Of a stretch of 37,556 nt of DNA, positions 16,701 through 25,428 are shown one piece after another. Location: contig JACNKX010000160.1 in the NCBI GenBank assembly GCA_014381825.1, forward strand, positions 1 through 37,556. The letters run 5' to 3'. A program made the position numbers and the translations under genes. The number at the start of each line of letters is the position of its first letter. The first letter of the stretch is position 1. The stretch comes from Planctomycetota bacterium. GTDB taxonomy: Bacteria > Planctomycetota > Planctomycetia > Pirellulales > Pirellulaceae. The notes below the pieces were generated by a model. It made no database searches, had not been told where the DNA came from, and saw only the letters and a list, made by a program, of their open reading frames with translations.

Positions 16701-18059
16701 ATGCTGACAATCAAAGGACGTGGAAGCCAGTATTGCGATGGAGTGACTCGCCGCCAAGCTCTTCAAATTGGTGGTTTGGCCATGGGCGGACTTGCATTGC
16801 CACAGTTGCTGCAGGCCGAAGCCAGTACAGGTACGCGCTCGCAGAAGTCGATCATCATGATCTTTCTGACTGGCGGGCCGCCTCATCAAGACATGGTCGA
16901 CCTCAAGATGGACGCTCCGGTCGAGATCCGGGGCGAGTTCCAACCGATCAACACGAACGTACCAGGAATCGACATCTGCGAACTGATGCCCAGGACGGCG
17001 AAGATGATGGACAAGCTAGCAATCATCCGCTCGCTGGTTGGGTCAGAGGGAAGACACTCGGCCTTTCAAGCGTGGACCGGTTGGCCAACTGCAAATCAAC
17101 CCGTCGGCGGTCGGCCATCGCTCGGCTCGTCGGTTTCCAAATTGCAGGGCACCGCTACTCCGGGCATTCCAGCTTTTATGAACCTCAACCCGAAGATGCG
17201 TGGAGGCTCATGGGGCGACCCAGGGCAGGCGGGCTACTCAGGTCAGGCGCATGCTCCGTTCACGCCGAACCAAGGCAGCGGTGGCGCGAATCTGGAACTC
17301 AAAGGTATCACACTGGACACCCTTAGCGATCGAAGGGCTCTGATGAGTCAGCTTGATCGGTTGAAGCGGGACGCCGACGCCGATGGCTCGCTCGAAGGTG
17401 TCGACGCTTATCACGAGCAAGCGTTTGGTATTCTTACATCGAGCAGGCTGGTCGATGCACTCGACTTGGAGCAGGAAGACTCGAAGCTGCGCGATCGCTA
17501 CGGACGTGGCGACAACGTATACGCAGGGTACGGTGACGCCGGGATCTTGCTGAACGACTATTTCCTCGCCGCGCGCCGACTGGTAGAAGCTGGAGTCCGA
17601 GTCGTAACGCTTTCGTACGGTCGTTGGGACTGGCATGGCCGGCCACACGGAACCAACTTCGACAACGCACGCGATCATATTCCCGCGTTGGACATGGGAC
17701 TAACCGCCTTGATCGAGGACTTGGAACGTCGCGACATGTTGGAGAATACATCCGTTGTCGTTTGGGGAGAGTTCGGTCGGACGCCACGTATCAACAAGAA
17801 AGGCGGGCGCGATCATTGGCCACGAGTCGCCTGTGCGATGATGGCCGGTGGCGGAATCCGTACCGGACAAGTGATTGGTGCAACGAATCGACTCGGCGAA
17901 CACGCCACCCAACGCCCCGTCCACTTCCAAGACATCTTCGCCACGCTCTACCGCAACGTCGGCATCGACGTGAACTACGCGACGATCAACGATCTTGGCG
18001 GACGACCGCGATATCTCATCGACCATAGCCTCTATCAACCAATCAGAGAATTGGTGTAA
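16701..18059 (+). CDS. DUF1501 family exported protein (Tat signal)
   Basis: The ATG at 16701 has CAGGAG about 8 bases upstream and gives a 452-residue protein. The start is typical of the family: [21 protein letters not shown], a twin-arginine signal. DUF1501 hallmarks follow: [15 protein letters not shown] near residue 55, [19 protein letters not shown] and [22 protein letters not shown] near 353. DUF1501 belongs to the alkaline-phosphatase/sulfatase-like superfamily, and the GEFGRTP...GRDHWP block is thought to carry metal ligands. Its substrate is unknown. In many planctomycetes such genes sit beside DUF1549/DUF1553 cytochrome genes; none is present here. The frame is open back to 16389 but carries no family sequence there. 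Confidence 0.92.
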   Translation: MLTIKGRGSQYCDGVTRRQALQIGGLAMGGLALPQLLQAEASTGTRSQKSIIMIFLTGGPPHQDMVDLKMDAPVEIRGEFQPINTNVPGIDICELMPRTAKMMDKLAIIRSLVGSEGRHSAFQAWTGWPTANQPVGGRPSLGSSVSKLQGTATPGIPAFMNLNPKMRGGSWGDPGQAGYSGQAHAPFTPNQGSGGANLELKGITLDTLSDRRALMSQLDRLKRDADADGSLEGVDAYHEQAFGILTSSRLVDALDLEQEDSKLRDRYGRGDNVYAGYGDAGILLNDYFLAARRLVEAGVRVVTLSYGRWDWHGRPHGTNFDNARDHIPALDMGLTALIEDLERRDMLENTSVVVWGEFGRTPRINKKGGRDHWPRVACAMMAGGGIRTGQVIGATNRLGEHATQRPVHFQDIFATLYRNVGIDVNYATINDLGGRPRYLIDHSLYQPIRELV

Positions 18060-18095
18060 GAACCGGCGGCAGTTTGTTCTGAACGTAAGCCGTAG

Positions 18096-18154
18096 GCGCT
18101 AGCCTCGGGCTTCCGCATGTGAGGCATGATCTTCAAAAGGCCCGAAGCTAGCGC
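18096..18154. repeat. Imperfect inverted repeat between convergent genes
   Basis: GCGCTAGCCTCGGGC at 18096-18110 faces GCCCGAAGCTAGCGC at 18140-18154 (one mismatch), with 29 bases between. It lies between the ends of the DUF1501 and GMC genes. Similar CTAGC-rich repeats recur in planctomycete genomes, as far as I recall. It could serve as a two-way terminator or be a small mobile palindrome. Confidence 0.7.
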
Positions 18155-18161
18155 ATACCGC

Positions 18162-19706
18162 TCAATTGCCAACAATCATCTCCGCCGCCTTCTCGCCAAT
18201 CATCACGGCAGGAGCGTTCGTGTTACCGCAGGTGATCGTCGGCATAATCGAAGCATCCGCAACTCGCAGCCCTTTGATTCCGCGTACCCTCAATTCCGGG
18301 TCAACGACGGCATCGCGGTCGACTCCCATCTTGCAAGTCCCGACCGGATGAAAGCACGTCGTCGTACTCATTCGAATGAATTCAATCATCTCGCGACGAT
18401 TCAGCTTCCCCGGCATTACTTCTCGCTTGCGAAACGGTGCGAACGCGTCGGAAGCTCCCATATTTCGACACATCTCGATCGCAGCCAACATCACTTCGAC
18501 GTCGGAATCACTAGCCATGAAATTGACGTCGATGATCGGCGAGTCCTTAAAGTTAGCTGACGAGAGAGTCATGCTCCCGCGCGAAGCAGGACGAGCGACG
18601 AGTGGTGCGATGGTATAGCAATTCGAGCTTGGCAAACGGTCTGCCAGTGCAGGTGTCGCGTAAGGAAACTCAAGAAGCAACGCCTGAATATCAGGACCAA
18701 TCAGGCCGGCCTTCGACCTCCACCACATCGACGCTTCAACACCATTATGATGCGGCGCGCCCATCGGAACTTTGCATTCGTAGTTGATGCCTCCGATCAT
18801 CGGATGATCGTGCAAGTTCTGGCCCACGCCTGGCGAGTCGAAGACGACATCGATCCCCAGCCGCTTCAGTTGGTCTTCTGGTCCGATCCCAGATCGCATG
18901 AGGATACACGGCGACCCAATCACGCCGGTCGCGAGAATGATTTCACACTCAGCGCGGACTGATTTCAACGTGCCCTCATGCTCATACTCCACCCCAACAC
19001 AACGCGTCCCTTCGATCAGCAGCCGAGACGTTTCTGCATGCGTAATGACGGTGAGGTTAGGCCGGTTCATTGCCGATCGAAGATAAGCGTTGACTACACT
19101 ATGCCGCTGTCCGTTCTTGATGGTCAGGTTGGCAAAGCCCGCTCCTTCCATCTCGGGTCCATTGTGATCTTCGAGCCGTGGAACTCCGACCACATCAGAC
19201 GACTCGACAAAGGCAGTCGCCAGCGGGTGCGGATCGGTGGGAGGAGCAACATACAACGGCCCACCAACGCCACGCAGCTCACTCGCCACTCCATTCCAAT
19301 CCTCGCTTTTTCTATAGAGCCGGAGTACGTCGCTCCACCCCCAGCCGCGGCAACCTTGCTCTTCCCAGCCATCAAAGTCGCTACGATGCCCTCGCGCCCA
19401 GATATTCGCGTTCAAGCTATGACAACCGCCAAGCATCTTGCCACGCGGCACGCGATCGACTCGATTATTGCAGTGCCGAAGCGGAGCCGTTTCGTACTGC
19501 CACGCCCTCTCACTCCGCAGCAGCCTCGGCCACTTTACAGGATCTTCAACATCCGAATGCGCATCCGAGCCACCTGCCTCCAGCAACAGCACCTCAACAT
19601 CTGGATTCTCAGACAACCGAGCCGCAACAACACATCCCGCCGATCCCGCCCCGATGATGATGTAGTCGAGTTTCTTGCCAAGCGAAGCGTCCATCAGCAA
19701 CTTCAA
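18162..19706 (-). CDS. GMC family oxidoreductase (choline/alcohol dehydrogenase-like)
   Basis: The 514-residue FAD enzyme has the nucleotide-binding G19-A-G-S-A-G24 in DYIIIGAGSAGC, followed by LLLEAGG. GMC signature 1 is GKMLGGCHSLNANIWARG at 89-106, with Cys and His where Ser-Ser is usual. Signature 2 is GVIGSPCILMRSGIGP. The catalytic pair appears as H453 in CFHPVGTCKMG and N497 in CGNTNAPAVMIG, the His/Asn arrangement of choline dehydrogenases and many alcohol oxidoreductases. The N-terminus is not a signal peptide, so it is probably cytoplasmic. The substrate is likely a primary alcohol, choline-like or aromatic, but cannot be named. A second Met at residue 5 is an alternative start. No betaine aldehyde dehydrogenase gene is adjacent. 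Confidence 0.93.
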   Translation of the reverse strand: MKLLMDASLGKKLDYIIIGAGSAGCVVAARLSENPDVEVLLLEAGGSDAHSDVEDPVKWPRLLRSERAWQYETAPLRHCNNRVDRVPRGKMLGGCHSLNANIWARGHRSDFDGWEEQGCRGWGWSDVLRLYRKSEDWNGVASELRGVGGPLYVAPPTDPHPLATAFVESSDVVGVPRLEDHNGPEMEGAGFANLTIKNGQRHSVVNAYLRSAMNRPNLTVITHAETSRLLIEGTRCVGVEYEHEGTLKSVRAECEIILATGVIGSPCILMRSGIGPEDQLKRLGIDVVFDSPGVGQNLHDHPMIGGINYECKVPMGAPHHNGVEASMWWRSKAGLIGPDIQALLLEFPYATPALADRLPSSNCYTIAPLVARPASRGSMTLSSANFKDSPIIDVNFMASDSDVEVMLAAIEMCRNMGASDAFAPFRKREVMPGKLNRREMIEFIRMSTTTCFHPVGTCKMGVDRDAVVDPELRVRGIKGLRVADASIMPTITCGNTNAPAVMIGEKAAEMIVGN

Positions 19707-20061
19707 TTCCCAACAACACTAAACAGTCGATTTAAATTGTATCGTGTAGTCCCAGTTCACACGACGTGACCCGCAGACGCTTCGGTGCATCCCTCTGGAT
19801 AGCGGCTCGGAGGCAACCTGTCGACGTGTGGCGAACCATATCGTTAACATTGTCTATCCGAAAGATCAGGTGAAACCAAACACCGCGCGTCATGTCTCAC
19901 CAAGCAGCCATTCCGTCGTGTTTGTGACTCTTCGTGTTCCCTGTGGCGATACTACTTTTGTGACGGAGCTGGATTTCTTTGCCGTGAATCTCGTTGGCAG
20001 TTATCCTGTAAGAACTTGGTCGACTCTCCGCTACGAATTTAGTTTCCCCTAATCAGGTCCA
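19707..20061. other. Divergent intergenic region, GMC / WD40
   Basis: This 355-base stretch should hold promoters in both directions. A 74-codon plus-strand frame from a GTG at 19828 ends 9 bases before the WD40 gene, but it shows no leader, domain or ribosome binding site. No repeats or clear -35/-10 pairs are visible. Confidence 0.4.
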
Positions 20062-20958
20062 ATGCCAAACGATCCAATCCTTAGCTTCCGTCACCCCAAC
20101 GCCGTCTACGACGCGTCGTTCTCGCCCGATGGCAAGCTGTTGGCGTCGGCGAGCCTTGATAACACGGCGAAGATCTGGGATCTCGAAAGTGGCGAAGAAC
20201 GAATCACGCTTCGGGGACATGGTGATGGTGTTTGCACCGTTACGTTTCTTCCGGAGGGCAAGAAGCTCGTGACGGCGAGCCTTGATAAGACGCTGCGTGT
20301 CTGGGATGTGGCTACCGGGGCTGCGCTGGCGACGATCGGCGGACATCAACAGTACATTGAATGTATGGCGGCTTCGCCGGATGGTCAGTTGTTGGCTTCC
20401 GGTGGGTATGACAATGTCGTTCGTGTTTGGGATGCGACGGCGGGAACTCCGAAATCCGTGCTCTCGGGACACAGCGACGCGATCTATTGCCTTGCGTTTT
20501 CGGCAGATAGCAAATTGCTCGCATCGGGCAGTTACGATCAAACGCTTTTGCTGTGGCATGCCGACGACGGCGAGCAGTTGGGTCGACTCGCAGGACATAA
20601 CGGAACGGTGGAAGGAATTGCATTTCCACCCCAAGGGGATCGATTCGCGACCGCGAGCGGTGACGGTAGAATTCGAATATGCACGTCAACTTCGAAGGTT
20701 GTCATTGCGGAACTCGCAGGTCATCGCAATTTCGCCAAGTGCGTCGCGTACTCGCCCGATGGCAAGCTACTTGCTTCGGGTGGTCGCGATGGAGAAGTCC
20801 TTATTTGGGACCCAAAAACACACAGGCAGCTCGCGAACGTCGAGGCTCATTCCAACTCGATCTACTCCGTCGAGTTCGCACCGGATGGAAAACGCCTTGC
20901 TTCCGCCAGCTTTGACCGGACGATCAAAGTGTGGGATCTGGATAAGTTGCTCTCTTAA
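20062..20958 (+). CDS. Seven-bladed WD40 repeat protein
   Basis: The 298-residue protein is made almost entirely of seven WD40 repeats. Their closing dipeptides read KIWD, RVWD, RVWD, LLWH, RICT (degenerate), LIWD and KVWD. GH or equivalent starts and SPDGKLLASGG turns mark each blade. Seven repeats are enough for one closed beta-propeller. There is no signal peptide, so it should be cytoplasmic. WD40 propellers are protein-binding platforms and have no enzymatic residues. It lies 108 bases before the MoxR gene on the same strand, so it may be co-expressed and act as an adaptor for the ATPase; that link is inference from position. Confidence 0.93.
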   Translation: MPNDPILSFRHPNAVYDASFSPDGKLLASASLDNTAKIWDLESGEERITLRGHGDGVCTVTFLPEGKKLVTASLDKTLRVWDVATGAALATIGGHQQYIECMAASPDGQLLASGGYDNVVRVWDATAGTPKSVLSGHSDAIYCLAFSADSKLLASGSYDQTLLLWHADDGEQLGRLAGHNGTVEGIAFPPQGDRFATASGDGRIRICTSTSKVVIAELAGHRNFAKCVAYSPDGKLLASGGRDGEVLIWDPKTHRQLANVEAHSNSIYSVEFAPDGKRLASASFDRTIKVWDLDKLLS

Positions 20959-21066
20959 TCCGTCGCATCAATCATGATCGATGCTTGACTGGCGGGGATA
21001 ACTCGCTACGTTGTGCGTGTAGTGTTTGCTCCTACCGCTTCGCACTCCCACCATAGAAAGCACTCC

Positions 21067-22095
21067 ATGGCCAGGTTGACTGGGAATTCCTCGTCGGGAC
21101 AGATCGAGGATCAGGATCTAAAAGCCGCCGAACAACTCGCCGAGATCTACGGCAAGCTGACTGACGAACTGAGTCGCTCGATCGTCGGACAGCGTGAAGT
21201 CCTAAAGCAAGTGCTAATGGCACTCTTTTGCCAGGGACATTGTTTGCTCGAAGGTGTTCCGGGACTGGCAAAGACGCTGATGATCTCGAATATCGCGAGC
21301 CTGCTGTCGCTGAAGTTCAGCCGGATTCAGTTTACGCCTGACCTAATGCCTTCTGATATCACAGGAACGGAGATCCTGGACGAAGAAGAAGGAACTGGGC
21401 GGCGGCGGATGCGATTCATCCGCGGTCCGCTGTTCGGCAACATCATTCTAGGTGACGAGATCAATCGAACGCCGCCAAAAACGCAAGCCGCGCTCTTGCA
21501 AGCGATGCAGGAATATCAGGTCACAACCGCGGGCGAGACGTTTAAGCTCGAGAAACCTTTCCTCGTTCTTGGCACCCAGAATCCGATCGAGCAAGAAGGA
21601 ACATATCCTCTCCCTGAAGCTCAACTCGACCGCTTCATGTTCAAGATCCAGGTCGGTTATCCGTCGTTTGAAGAAGAGCTTCAAATCGCCGAGACAACGA
21701 CCTCGCAAGGTCTGCCCGATCTCCAATCGCTGCTCGACAGCGACGACATATTGCATCTGCAGCAAGTCGTCCGGAAAGTTCTGATCGGTCGCTCGATGTC
21801 GGCCTACGCCGTACGACTGGTACGCGCGACCCGGCCTAACGAGGCAGACGCAACGAGCTTTGTCAAAAAGTATCTGACTTGGGGAGCCGGGCCGCGTGCG
21901 TGCCAATCCATCTTGCTTGGTGCCAAGGCACATGCGTTGCTTGACGGTCGAGTCCACGTTTCGTCAGACGATATTCGATACGTGTGTTATCCCGTTTTAC
22001 GGCATCGCTTAGTAACCAGTTTCTCGGCCGAAAGCGATGGACTGACGACAGACGATATCGTTTCCAAGTTGATCGAAGAAGTTCCGGAAGAGTAA
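21067..22095 (+). CDS. MoxR family AAA+ ATPase (cluster 2)
   Basis: The 342-residue ATPase has Walker A GVPGLAKT at 63-70, Walker B IILGDEI near 126-132, and the MoxR-typical RTPPKTQAALLQAMQE. The sensor 1 region GTQNPIEQEGTYPLPEAQLD spans 169-188. The start at 21067 was chosen because the longer in-frame GTG at 21013 adds residues rich in His and Ser with no family likeness. MoxR ATPases act as chaperones that remodel or load metal-dependent partners, often together with DUF58 and VWA proteins. The DUF58 gene begins 3 bases after the stop. It is the only MoxR in the window, so it could serve both clusters. A weak stem (GCATC/GATGC) lies upstream at 20965-20984. Confidence 0.95.
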   Translation: MARLTGNSSSGQIEDQDLKAAEQLAEIYGKLTDELSRSIVGQREVLKQVLMALFCQGHCLLEGVPGLAKTLMISNIASLLSLKFSRIQFTPDLMPSDITGTEILDEEEGTGRRRMRFIRGPLFGNIILGDEINRTPPKTQAALLQAMQEYQVTTAGETFKLEKPFLVLGTQNPIEQEGTYPLPEAQLDRFMFKIQVGYPSFEEELQIAETTTSQGLPDLQSLLDSDDILHLQQVVRKVLIGRSMSAYAVRLVRATRPNEADATSFVKKYLTWGAGPRACQSILLGAKAHALLDGRVHVSSDDIRYVCYPVLRHRLVTSFSAESDGLTTDDIVSKLIEEVPEE

Positions 22096-22098
22096 ACC

Positions 22099-22986
22099 AT
22101 GCCATCCACTTTCTTCGATCCCGCCGGGCTCGCTCGCCTCGGCAGCCTGGACCTTGTTGCCAAGCAAGTCGTAGAGGGTTTCCTCACAGGCCGTCATCGG
22201 AGTCCGTATCACGGATTCTCCGTCGAGTACCTGGATCATCGCCCTTACTCGCCTGGCGACGATCTCCGGGCGATGGACTGGAAGATGCTCGCACGTAGCG
22301 ACAAGTATCAGATTAAGTTATTTGAGGACGAGACGAACCTTCGCGCGTACATCTTGCTTGACTGTTCCGAATCGATGGCATTCAAAAGCGGCGAGATTGA
22401 CAAGCTCAGTTATGGAGCCTACCTCGCGGCAGCATTGACTTACTTGTTGATCCGCCAGAACGACGCGGTTGGCTTGGTGCTGTTTGACAAAGAAGTCCGG
22501 CAGTACATTCCGCCCAAGGCACATCCCTCCCAATTCCGTCGCATTTTGCAAGCGCTCGATGGCGTCAAATCCGGCGGCGAAACGGATGTTGGATCGGTGT
22601 TGCACGAAGCCGCGGAACGAACGAAACGTCGCGGTTTGATCATCGTCATTAGTGACTTGATTGACAAAGAGGAAAGCATCGCCAGCGGGCTTCAACACTT
22701 CCGGCACAACAATCACGAAGTCATCGTTTTTCACACATTGGACGACGCGGAGCTCACCTTCCCCTACGATCGCTTGACGCGATTCAAGGATATGGAGGGC
22801 GCCGGGCGAGTCACGACGAACCCCAAGAGCCTTCGCAAACGATACCTCGAACGAATTCAGGCTTTTACCGATCAGATTAAACACGACTGTTTCGAACGCA
22901 AAATCAGCTACAACCTTGCCAGCACGACCGAACCTTACGACCGATTCCTTGCAGCGTATCTCGACAAGAGATCGCGAATTGGATAG
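22099..22986 (+). CDS. DUF58 family protein with VWA fold (cluster 2)
   Basis: The 295-residue cytoplasmic protein has the DUF58 signature RPYSPGDDLRAMDWK at 48-62. A VWA-like fold follows, with MIDAS D88-C-S-E-S92, DVGSVLHEA after residue 160, and D186 in IIVISDLIDK. The gene follows MoxR by 3 bases, the classic pairing for a MoxR ATPase and its metal-binding partner. It shares extended blocks with the protein at 3627, so the two are paralogues. The N-terminus is slightly shorter than that of the cluster 1 copy. The gap to the next gene (79 bases) carries a hairpin. Confidence 0.94.
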   Translation: MPSTFFDPAGLARLGSLDLVAKQVVEGFLTGRHRSPYHGFSVEYLDHRPYSPGDDLRAMDWKMLARSDKYQIKLFEDETNLRAYILLDCSESMAFKSGEIDKLSYGAYLAAALTYLLIRQNDAVGLVLFDKEVRQYIPPKAHPSQFRRILQALDGVKSGGETDVGSVLHEAAERTKRRGLIIVISDLIDKEESIASGLQHFRHNNHEVIVFHTLDDAELTFPYDRLTRFKDMEGAGRVTTNPKSLRKRYLERIQAFTDQIKHDCFERKISYNLASTTEPYDRFLAAYLDKRSRIG

Positions 22987-23002
22987 GCAGTGATGGCTGT
23001 AG

Positions 23003-23022
23003 CCGAAGTCGCGAGACTTCGG
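23003..23022. repeat. Perfect short palindrome inside cluster 2
   Basis: CCGAAGTC-GCGA-GACTTCGG forms an 8-bp perfect stem with a 4-base loop, between the DUF58 and BatA-like genes. The form GTAGCCGAAGTCGCGAGACTTCGG is one I recall as a dispersed repeat in this group. In an otherwise tight run it may act as an RNA stability or attenuation element, or be a passenger repeat. Confidence 0.75.
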
Positions 23023-23065
23023 GGCCTCACTATTTTCGTCTGAATTCTTGCGAATCCAGCTACCT

Positions 23066-25399
23066 ATGAGCTTCCTTCACTTCGGACTGCTGCCTTACTT
23101 CCTGCCGCTGGTCGCCGTGCCGATTTTGTTGCATCTGCTTACGCTGCATCGGCTCAAGACGGTTGAGCTAAGTACGTTTCGCTTCCTCTTCGATAGCTAC
23201 GTCCAGCAGCGTCGCCGGATGAAGTTCTTGGAAGCCTTGATCGCATTCCTGCGGACGCTCTTCTTATTGATACTCGTGTTGCTGATCTGTCGCCCGGTCG
23301 TGAAACATTGGAGCGCGATGTTCGGTGGCAGCCAGACTGGTCGCGACGTCGTCTTGTTAATCGACGGGTCGGCCAGCATGAACGCGGTCACCGAGGGAAT
23401 CACCTCGTTGGAACGAGCCAAACGAGCGGCCATCGCGGTCACCGATCGGCTATCGGTCGACGATCGCGTCACGGTCATTCGAGTCGCCGCGAAACCAGAG
23501 GAAGTCTGCAATCGATTCTCGTCCGATGCCGAAGCAATTCGCAACGAAATCGAAAGTTTGCAGGCAACTCCGTCGCGAGGCAATCTGTTCGCCGCCTTCT
23601 CCCAACTCTTTGGGCCGGAATCGCGAAGATTGAACGAACCCGCCATTTATCTGTTCAGCGACTTGCAATCGACCGGATGGGATGAGTTCATTGACGGCAC
23701 GTCGACCGAACTAATTCCGCCCGACACCGAACTGACCGTCGTCAATGTCGGGTCCAATCAAGAGTTTGCGAACGTAGCCGTCGTTGGCCAGTCGCCCGAA
23801 GATCAGCGGGCGATTGCAGGCTTGCCCATCAAGCTGAATCCGCGAGTGACGAATTATTCCGAGACTGAATCACGAGACATCCCCGTCAGCATATTCATCG
23901 AAGACAAAGAGATCGCTCGCAAGACGCTAACACTCGAGCCGGGCGAAACCGGCGACGCGGAGCTGATCTTCACACCAACGGAAGCAGGTGTGCTGCGTGG
24001 ACGTTTCGAGATTCCTAGAGATCGTTTTGATGCAGACGATTCTTTCCTGTTTTCGCTGAACGTTGCCCCACAAATCCGAGTGTTGCTTGTGAACGGTAAT
24101 CCGTCTGTCCAACCGCTGGATAACGAAGGGCTCTATTTACAGACAGCGATGGTTGCCACCGATCCGTCGGAAGAAACGGAAGCCGATCCCGACTTAGTGG
24201 AAGAGCGTGAGTTTGTCCGATCGCTTCTCACAGAAGACGTGCCGCAGAGCAGCGTCACTGTCGAGGCGCTCGGCGATGCCGATGTCGTAATTCTCGCTAA
24301 CTGCGGTGGATTGAATCCGGCCCAATTCAAGATGATTCGCGAGTTTGTCGCCGACGGCGGCGGCTTGCTTGTCTGTCCCGGTGACAAAGTCAATCACGAC
24401 GCTTACACCAAACAGTTCTTTCCGTCGCCAGAGATCCCTGATCAGGCTTTCGTCGCCGCCGAGCTGACGCCGCCGCAAGGTGATCCGAACAACTCCGAAA
24501 CACATCGAAGATTGGGGGCCATCGACTTTGCTCATCCGGTGTTCTCCGTGTTCGCCGACAGCGAGCAGCGATATTTAACCAAGTTGAAAATCTATCGATA
24601 CTTTCCCTACAAGCTGCCTGAGGAGCGAGGCAACTCGTGGCCCTTGGTCGAATTCGAGGACGGTTCGCCAGCACTGCTTGAGAGCGTCTATGGCAATGGC
24701 CGTGTTTTGCTGACTGCATTTCCGCTGAACACCAAATGGACGAACTTGCCTATGAAGCCAGAGTTCGTTCCGTTGGTTCTTCGAATGATCGGACACGTAA
24801 AGCGGTCGTCTGATGTCGACGGACCGTTGGTCGTACCGGCGGACGGCACGGCCGAGTTTGTGGTCTCGCAAGATTGGGCTCCAGCGGAAGGAACTGTAAA
24901 AGACGCCAAGGGACGAATGACGCCTGTCGAATTTCAACGTTCCAATTCTCGGTTGGTCGGTGCGTTTGAAAGAACCGTCGAAAAGGGCTTTTACGAGCTC
25001 GATGTAACGGGCGGACAAGCCGAGAAACTACAGCGAGGTCTTCATCGGTTCGCGGTGAATGTCGCCGCCGACGAGTCCGATTTCCTGCGTCTTACGAAGC
25101 CACAAATTGAAGCGATGTTGCCGTCAGCGAAACTAACGACCGTCGATGCGTCTGCCGAAGCACAACAGTTATATGGGAGCATCGGCGATGAACGTGAAAT
25201 TTGGCGTCCGCTGATCATACTGACATTCGCTATCATTGTCATCGAATTCCTTCTTTCCACGCTCGGCGGTCATAGCCTTGACGATCGAAACAGTCCTACC
25301 GCCGGACAGCGTTTGAAAGATCTCGCCCGTGCCAAGTGGGTTGGAAGAATGACAGGCTCAGGATTCCGCGAACTGACCGGAAGTCAAGCGGATGACTAA
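23066..25399 (+). CDS. BatA-like VWA membrane protein (cluster 2)
   Basis: The ATG at 23066 gives MSFLHFGLLPYFLPLVAVPI, the usual BatA start; the in-frame TTG at 23048 adds six unrelated residues. The 777-residue protein has helices at about 6-25 and 57-77 around a basic loop (HRLKTVELSTFRF). A VWA domain follows with MIDAS D100-G-S-A-S104. After Ig-like and Rossmann-like regions (IRVLLVNGNPS, VVILANCGG, GGGLLVCPGD) comes a helix at about 712-731. A basic tail of some 40 residues then faces the cytoplasm, which the cluster 1 copy lacks. The tail could contact the DUF58 or MoxR protein, which is inference. Confidence 0.9.
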   Translation: MSFLHFGLLPYFLPLVAVPILLHLLTLHRLKTVELSTFRFLFDSYVQQRRRMKFLEALIAFLRTLFLLILVLLICRPVVKHWSAMFGGSQTGRDVVLLIDGSASMNAVTEGITSLERAKRAAIAVTDRLSVDDRVTVIRVAAKPEEVCNRFSSDAEAIRNEIESLQATPSRGNLFAAFSQLFGPESRRLNEPAIYLFSDLQSTGWDEFIDGTSTELIPPDTELTVVNVGSNQEFANVAVVGQSPEDQRAIAGLPIKLNPRVTNYSETESRDIPVSIFIEDKEIARKTLTLEPGETGDAELIFTPTEAGVLRGRFEIPRDRFDADDSFLFSLNVAPQIRVLLVNGNPSVQPLDNEGLYLQTAMVATDPSEETEADPDLVEEREFVRSLLTEDVPQSSVTVEALGDADVVILANCGGLNPAQFKMIREFVADGGGLLVCPGDKVNHDAYTKQFFPSPEIPDQAFVAAELTPPQGDPNNSETHRRLGAIDFAHPVFSVFADSEQRYLTKLKIYRYFPYKLPEERGNSWPLVEFEDGSPALLESVYGNGRVLLTAFPLNTKWTNLPMKPEFVPLVLRMIGHVKRSSDVDGPLVVPADGTAEFVVSQDWAPAEGTVKDAKGRMTPVEFQRSNSRLVGAFERTVEKGFYELDVTGGQAEKLQRGLHRFAVNVAADESDFLRLTKPQIEAMLPSAKLTTVDASAEAQQLYGSIGDEREIWRPLIILTFAIIVIEFLLSTLGGHSLDDRNSPTAGQRLKDLARAKWVGRMTGSGFRELTGSQADD

Positions 25400-25428
25400 C
25401 ATCGAAATCACAAACGGAGAACGGACTC

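Noticed and set aside
16485-16943. 152-codon minus-strand ORF across the DUF1501 start
   Set aside because: Mostly antisense to a confident gene and without recognisable features.
19828-20052. 74-codon plus-strand ORF upstream of the WD40 gene
   Set aside because: GTG start, no ribosome binding site, no leader or domain; it fills most of a divergent promoter region.
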